Positions 13,198 to 16,767 of a stretch of 16,767 bases of DNA are shown here, piece by piece. Location of the stretch: the NCBI GenBank assembly GCA_022600215.1, contig JAHZKV010000014.1:1-16767 (forward strand). Reading direction: 5' to 3'. Source of the DNA: a bacterium (GTDB taxonomy: Bacteria > Chlamydiota > Chlamydiia > Chlamydiales > 2-12-FULL-49-11). Every line of letters starts with the position of its first letter. Within the stretch, counting starts at the first letter, position 1. The position numbers and the translations under genes were made by a program. The notes under the pieces are model-generated. The model searched no databases, had not been told where the DNA came from, and worked only from the letters and a program-made list of their open reading frames with translations.

Positions 13198-13782
13198 ATG
13201 AGTGATGTTCTTAGTTTGTCGAAAGACATGCAAGAGCAAGCAAAAAGATTGCTAGAGGGAAAGGGACTATTAAGTCTCTTTTCTTCTTTTGGTGAGGTTT
13301 TGTTTGCGGGCTCTTTTGCAATGGACTTAATGATTTGGAAAGATATTGATCTAAATATCGTGGTAGATTCTGAAAAGATAGAAGAAGTAACCAAGGACTT
13401 GGTAATGCAGCTTCTTGATAATTCTGCTGTTCAAAGAATAAAAGTTTATCGTGATTTACATGACAAGTATGCAGGTAAAATGCCCAAGGGTATCTACGTG
13501 GGTCTTTTAGTAGATGGGTGGAAGTTAGATATATTTGTAGTGGATAGAGCTGCCTCAGAAGAGACTCGTGTAAAGACAGAAAAGGTACGACAAAAGCTTA
13601 CCGATTCTTCAAGAAGAATTATATTGGAAGTGAAAGAAGCGTTACTTTTACCATCGGGGCGTACTCCAAAATTTTCTGGAAAGCATATTTATGAAGCGGT
13701 CTTAGAGAAAGGGCTTTCTTCCAAAGAGGAGATTTTTTCTTATTTAGCTGATTTTGGTTATCGTAAAGCTATAACATCTTGA
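13198..13782 (+). CDS. Nucleotidyltransferase-fold protein, substrate unknown
   Basis: A 194-aa protein with the core motif of the DNA polymerase beta/MNT nucleotidyltransferase superfamily: LFAGSFAMDLMIWKDIDLNI (35-54), with Gly38-Ser39 and Asp49-x-Asp51, and a third carboxylate candidate Asp111 in WKLDIFVVD. These residues bind metal and NTP in the fold. The C-terminal third (about 125-190) is helical. Members of this superfamily include antibiotic nucleotidyltransferases, MNT antitoxins and CCA-adding enzymes; I cannot assign this one. No HEPN partner is nearby. The ATG at 13198 follows a weak GGTGG, 14 nt after the mini-ORF, so coupling from the upstream strong SD seems likely. Confidence 0.75.
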   Translation: MSDVLSLSKDMQEQAKRLLEGKGLLSLFSSFGEVLFAGSFAMDLMIWKDIDLNIVVDSEKIEEVTKDLVMQLLDNSAVQRIKVYRDLHDKYAGKMPKGIYVGLLVDGWKLDIFVVDRAASEETRVKTEKVRQKLTDSSRRIILEVKEALLLPSGRTPKFSGKHIYEAVLEKGLSSKEEIFSYLADFGYRKAITS

Positions 13783-13863
13783 AGTTAAGTAAAAATTTTC
13801 CTTGAAAGTTGATCTTCCGATACTTTAAAGTGTAAGGGTATTTTCGATTAATAGAAGGACCTT

Positions 13864-14628
13864 ATGGCAATATCTTTTTTTTATGCAGCACTTTTTAGTT
13901 TTGCATTTATGAGTTTTTTTTGGCTTTTATATGTGGTAGGAAAGAATCCTGCAATTGTTGATTTTGCGTGGACACTTTGTATTGGTGGGATTTCTATCAT
14001 ATACTTTGCGTTTGGAGAGAACTTTTTTGCTTCTTATTTGATATTAATTTTGATGATGGTTTGGGCAATGCGTCTTGCTTTTTTAGTTGGCTATCGTTTG
14101 ATTCGTGATAAGGGCGATGGTCGTTATGACGACTTGAGCAAAAAGTGGGGTACTAACTTGTTATCAAAGTATTATAAGTTTTTCCTGATGCAGGGACTTG
14201 CTGCTTTTTTGATGACTTTACCAAATTGGTTTATTTCTCAAAAGGGGGAGTGGACAAGTTTTGATCTAATAGGGATGACGTTGATGGTAATTGGCCTTGT
14301 TGGGGTGATATATTCAGATTATACTTTGCAGATGTTTATTCGTGATCCTTCCAACAAGGGAGAGGTTTGCGAGAGGGGGCTTTGGAGATATTCCCGTCAT
14401 CCGAATTATTTTTTTGAGTGGATTTTTTGGTTGGGCTTGTTTTTAGTAGCTCTTTTTATTCCATGGGGATGGGTAAGTGTTATTTCTCCGCTTTTATTGA
14501 TATGGACCCTTTTTTATGCAACAGGAATTCCTCCACTTGAAAAAAGAGCACTTTCCACAAAAGGAGATAAATACAAGGACTACCAAAAGCGGGTGAGTGT
14601 TTTTGTGCCATGGGTGAGGGGTAAATGA
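13864..14628 (+). CDS. DUF1295-family membrane protein (steroid 5-alpha-reductase/ICMT-like fold)
   Basis: A 254-aa integral membrane protein with about seven hydrophobic segments. The C-terminal half has the family hallmark RGLWRYSRHPNYFFEWIFW (about residues 171-189) and ends with ALSTKGDKYKDYQKRVSVFVPW. DUF1295 proteins belong to the fold of NADPH-dependent steroid 5-alpha reductases and isoprenylcysteine methyltransferases; the HPNYF motif lies in the cofactor-binding part. A lipid or polyprenoid substrate is likely but not shown. ATG at 13864 follows AGAAGGACCTT, with AAGGA in SD position. Its stop overlaps the next start as ATGA, pointing to a shared pathway with the following oxidoreductase. 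Confidence 0.88.
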   Translation: MAISFFYAALFSFAFMSFFWLLYVVGKNPAIVDFAWTLCIGGISIIYFAFGENFFASYLILILMMVWAMRLAFLVGYRLIRDKGDGRYDDLSKKWGTNLLSKYYKFFLMQGLAAFLMTLPNWFISQKGEWTSFDLIGMTLMVIGLVGVIYSDYTLQMFIRDPSNKGEVCERGLWRYSRHPNYFFEWIFWLGLFLVALFIPWGWVSVISPLLLIWTLFYATGIPPLEKRALSTKGDKYKDYQKRVSVFVPWVRGK

Positions 14629-16064
14629 GAGTATTAGTAGCTGGAGCAAATGGGTACGTAGGCAGTAGACTTTGTTATAAACTTGCGGAGAAGGGTTATC
14701 ATGTTATTGCCCTTGTTAGAAATAAAGATCGGTTCAATGTACAAGAAAAAGTGCATGATAAAATAGAAGTTCTGGAGTGTGATTTACTGCAAAAAGCCTC
14801 TTTAAATATTATGGAAGGGGAAATAGATTGTGCTTTTTATCTGGTGCATTCTTTATCTGCTAAGCAAAAGAAATTTTATGATTTAGAGGAAAAATCTGCG
14901 ATCTACTTTCGAGAGCGGATGGAGGAACTGGAAACCAAGAAGATAGTTTATCTAAGTGGCCTATCTGGAGAAAATCCAAAATCGGAGCATATGCGTTCAA
15001 GGGATCGTGTAGGGCAAATTCTGCTAGAAGGAAAAATTCCTGTGGTAAATTTTCAAGCAGGGATTATCATTGGTTCAGGAAGCGCCTCTTTTGAGTTGAT
15101 GAGGGATTTAGTGGAGAAGCTTCCAGTGATGATAGCTCCTCGTTGGGTAAGTTCAAAATGTCAACCTATTGGCATTTCTGATGTACTATATTACCTTGAG
15201 CATATTGTAGATAAAGAGGTGAAGGAATCCGTGATTTATCATATTGGAGGTCCTGATGTGCTTACCTATAAGGAGATGCTGTATTGTTTTGCAAAAATTC
15301 GGGGATTGAAAAGATGGATCCTTTCGGTGCCTGTATTAACGCCACACCTTTCTTCCTTATGGCTCTATTTTATTACTTCTACTAATATGTATTTGGCAAA
15401 AAGATTGGTGCATAGTTTAGCTGGAGATGCTGTTTGCTTAGAAAGAGGGATAGAAAAGGTGTTGCCACACAAGTGTTTAGATTACGCTCAAACCATTGAG
15501 CGTGCTTTTGATAAGATCGAGCAGAATCATGTATTTTCCTCTTGGAAAGATGCATTGAATAAGGTTGGTTCTCTCCCTCATTTTGATGTGTATATTCATG
15601 CTCCAGAGCATGGGTGCCTTACCAATGTGCAAACAAGGTATTACACCACTCCTAAGGAAAAGATCTTAGATAAGCTTTGGTCTATTGGGGGAAAAAATGG
15701 ATGGTATTATATGACCTGGGCATGGAAAATTCGTGGTAGAATTGATAAGTTATTTGGCGGAGTGGGTCTTCGTAGAGGGAGGAGAAGTCCTACAGAGTTG
15801 CAAAATGGGGAAGCGCTTGATTTTTGGCGCGTAATCAAAAGTGATCGGGCAAATGGAGAGTTATTGCTTTTTGCGGAGATGAAAGTTCCAGGGGAGGCCT
15901 GGCTTTCTTGGAAAGTGAGGGAAGAAGAGAATAAAGTGGAAATTCATCAAGTGGCAACTTTTCGTCCTAAAGGGGTGTTAGGGCGATTGTATTGGTATTC
16001 CCTTTGGCCTGTGCATATTTTTATTTTTCGTGGTCTTTGTAATCAAATAGGAAAGGGAGTGTAG
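14625..16064 (+). CDS. SDR-family NAD(P)-binding oxidoreductase with C-terminal DUF2867 domain
   Basis: 479 aa. The N-terminal Rossmann fold opens with VLVAGANGYVGSRL (3-16; atypical/extended SDR glycine motif GxxGxxG). ALVRN (30-34) marks the end of strand 2, and YLVHSL appears near 73-78. The usual YxxxK is not obvious, as in NmrA-type atypical SDRs. From about residue 330 the protein matches the DUF2867 domain layout: TRYYTTPKEKILDKLWSIGG, NGWYYMTWAWKIRGRIDKL, GVGLRRGRRSP, EALDFWRV and LFAEMKVPGEAWLSW. It overlaps the DUF1295 gene by 4 nt. Together they suggest modification of a membrane lipid or quinone-like compound; this is inference from neighbours. Confidence 0.88.
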   Translation: MRVLVAGANGYVGSRLCYKLAEKGYHVIALVRNKDRFNVQEKVHDKIEVLECDLLQKASLNIMEGEIDCAFYLVHSLSAKQKKFYDLEEKSAIYFRERMEELETKKIVYLSGLSGENPKSEHMRSRDRVGQILLEGKIPVVNFQAGIIIGSGSASFELMRDLVEKLPVMIAPRWVSSKCQPIGISDVLYYLEHIVDKEVKESVIYHIGGPDVLTYKEMLYCFAKIRGLKRWILSVPVLTPHLSSLWLYFITSTNMYLAKRLVHSLAGDAVCLERGIEKVLPHKCLDYAQTIERAFDKIEQNHVFSSWKDALNKVGSLPHFDVYIHAPEHGCLTNVQTRYYTTPKEKILDKLWSIGGKNGWYYMTWAWKIRGRIDKLFGGVGLRRGRRSPTELQNGEALDFWRVIKSDRANGELLLFAEMKVPGEAWLSWKVREEENKVEIHQVATFRPKGVLGRLYWYSLWPVHIFIFRGLCNQIGKGV

Positions 16065-16065
16065 A

Positions 16066-16647
16066 ATGCTAGCAGCAAAAGGTGTTTCAGCAGAGCAAAG
16101 ACTTGTGTGGGCAATATCTGATGCTCTTAATTATAGAGAAGTGAATGCAAGAAGATCTTTTTGTTCGCTCGGTTATTCTCCAAACTTGGAGAGATTACAA
16201 GTCTTTTGTTGGGCTAAGATATCTGGTTGTATGCATTTGCAAACAGTAGAAGCAAAGAAGCTTTGGATGGAAAATTGCACCGCGTCGAAGTTGGTAAGAA
16301 CGGGTGATGGAAAGCTTACCCTTCGAAATTGTAGTGTGGAGCACATAGAAACATCTTCGAGGAATATTGTGCTTAGAAATACGTCTGTGGGTAGATTAGT
16401 TGTTTTAGTACCGAAAAAAAGAAGTTTGTTTAATTGTAGGTCTATAAAATTAGTAAATTCTAATGTTGAAAACGTAGTGATTCAGTATTTAGAGGGAGGA
16501 AAAAAAGTATCTTGGCGATCGGATGTAACTTCCACAATGGGGGCTTTTAGTTATAAAAAAATTGAAAATACTTTTGTGAGAAGGAGAGATTCGGGAGGTT
16601 TTTTAATGGGACTTGTGGGATTATTTCAATCAAGCAGTTGGACTTAA
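16066..16647 (+). CDS. Unrecognised protein with repeated short beta-strand motifs
   Basis: 193 aa, not recognised. The middle (residues about 45-140) has a loose repeat of the form hydrophobic-x-hydrophobic-x-N-x-[ST/V], e.g. LWMENCTAS, LTLRNCSVE, IVLRNTSVG, IKLVNSNVE, spaced about 20 residues, which suggests a small right-handed beta-helix or beta-solenoid. No signal peptide. The N-terminal 25 residues look helical; the C-terminus is Ser-rich and ends in SSSWT. The start follows the preceding stop by 1 bp, with GGGAG upstream, so it is co-transcribed with the SDR gene. It may be a scaffold or surface-recognition protein; no function is claimed. Confidence 0.7.
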   Translation: MLAAKGVSAEQRLVWAISDALNYREVNARRSFCSLGYSPNLERLQVFCWAKISGCMHLQTVEAKKLWMENCTASKLVRTGDGKLTLRNCSVEHIETSSRNIVLRNTSVGRLVVLVPKKRSLFNCRSIKLVNSNVENVVIQYLEGGKKVSWRSDVTSTMGAFSYKKIENTFVRRRDSGGFLMGLVGLFQSSSWT

Positions 16648-16663
16648 AAGTTAAAAAATAGGC

Positions 16664-16692
16664 TTGCCTAAATGTTTTCTTTTTTGTATAAT
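16664..16692 (+). promoter_or_regulatory. Promoter of the serine-type tRNA
   Basis: TTGCCT (16664-16669), 17-nt spacer, perfect TATAAT (16687-16692). Transcription would start near 16699, about 10 nt ahead of the mature tRNA 5' end at 16709, a normal arrangement for a tRNA gene. Confidence 0.65.
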
Positions 16693-16708
16693 TTTGCTCA
16701 AGATTTTT

Positions 16709-16767
16709 GGAAGAGTGGCAGAGTGGCCGAATGATAAGCTACGAAGTATCGATAGGGTTAATAATAA
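16709..16767 (+). tRNA. Serine-type tRNA, 5' part only; sequence after the D arm is aberrant
   Basis: The first 25 nt (16709-16733) match the common bacterial tRNA-Ser 5' consensus: acceptor GGAAGAG, TG, and a class II D arm with GCAGAGTGGCCGAATG. After that I cannot fold an anticodon arm: neither a 7-nt loop with T33 nor a 5-bp stem can be found in the remaining 34 nt, and the D stem lacks its closing C25. The window ends before any 3' half. It could be a disrupted tRNA, a tRNA with an insertion, or an assembly error near a contig end. Anticodon not assignable. Confidence 0.4.

Larger units (their letters stand above)
12967..13305 (+). repeat. Tandem duplication, unit 2
   Basis: Second copy of the promoter / leader / mini-ORF / gene-start segment, offset 382 bp from unit 1 (383 after the mini-ORF). 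It continues without interruption into the intact nucleotidyltransferase-fold gene, so this is probably the parental, functional arrangement. Confidence 0.9.

Noticed and set aside
13783..13863. Promoter ahead of the DUF1295 gene
   Set aside because: TTGAAA and TTGATC occur at 13802 and 13809 but no -10 hexamer lies at a suitable distance; left uncalled.
1..16767. CRISPR arrays, insertion sequences, integrases
   Set aside because: No regularly spaced short repeats, no transposase or recombinase motifs in any frame. The only clear repeat is the 382-bp tandem pair.

Overview
The window looks like a chromosomal segment of a chlamydia-like, amoeba- or arthropod-associated bacterium (Chlamydiae outside the genus Chlamydia, e.g. 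Parachlamydia/Simkania/Rhabdochlamydia relatives). The reasons are: an infC-rpmI-rplT-pheS block with no pheT after it, as I recall for Chlamydia; a YtqB/MnmM-type methyltransferase near that block; TTG/GTG starts in low-GC DNA; and two proteins with the eukaryotic-type ubiquitin-specific protease (USP) fold signature, expected of an intracellular bacterium that works on host ubiquitin. Family assignments are from motif recognition only; no search was run.

Layout. 1-2849 (minus): a polyamine ABC transporter operon potA-potB-potC-potD, with potD cut by the window edge. 2967-4737 (plus): trxB followed at once by a predicted outer-membrane beta-barrel protein. 4739-4852: palindromic intergenic DNA between convergent genes. 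4853-5674 (minus): an unrecognised helical protein with its own strong promoter. 5870-9087 (minus): a tight three-gene cluster, USP-like protease / tRNA methyltransferase / USP-like protease. 9242-12573 (plus): tRNA-Val(GAC), an intact but catalytically dead threonyl-tRNA synthetase-like protein, infC, rpmI, rplT, pheS. 12585-13782 (plus): a tandem duplication of about 382 bp carrying promoter, leader hairpin, a 50/51-codon mini-ORF and the start of a nucleotidyltransferase-fold gene; only the second copy is intact. 13864-16647 (plus): a DUF1295 membrane protein, an SDR/DUF2867 oxidoreductase and an unrecognised protein, closely packed. 16709-16767: the 5' part of a serine-type tRNA behind a consensus promoter.

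How it hangs together. The most interesting part is the accessory block 4853-9126. Two divergent USP-type deubiquitinase candidates, both keeping the Cys, QQD-like and His boxes, flank a housekeeping methyltransferase. The promoter ahead of that cluster and the promoter of the adjacent unknown gene share a perfect 7-3-7 inverted repeat (TAATTAT-N3-ATAATTA) overlapping the -10 hexamer, which suggests co-regulation and makes the unknown gene an effector candidate. The second striking item is the degenerate ThrRS-like protein directly upstream of infC, the place where thrS sits in the classical thrS-infC-rpmI-rplT-pheS operon: it looks like a retained, repurposed relic of the ancestral synthetase. 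The third is the duplicated leader/mini-ORF unit, where the short peptides are conserved mainly through synonymous changes.
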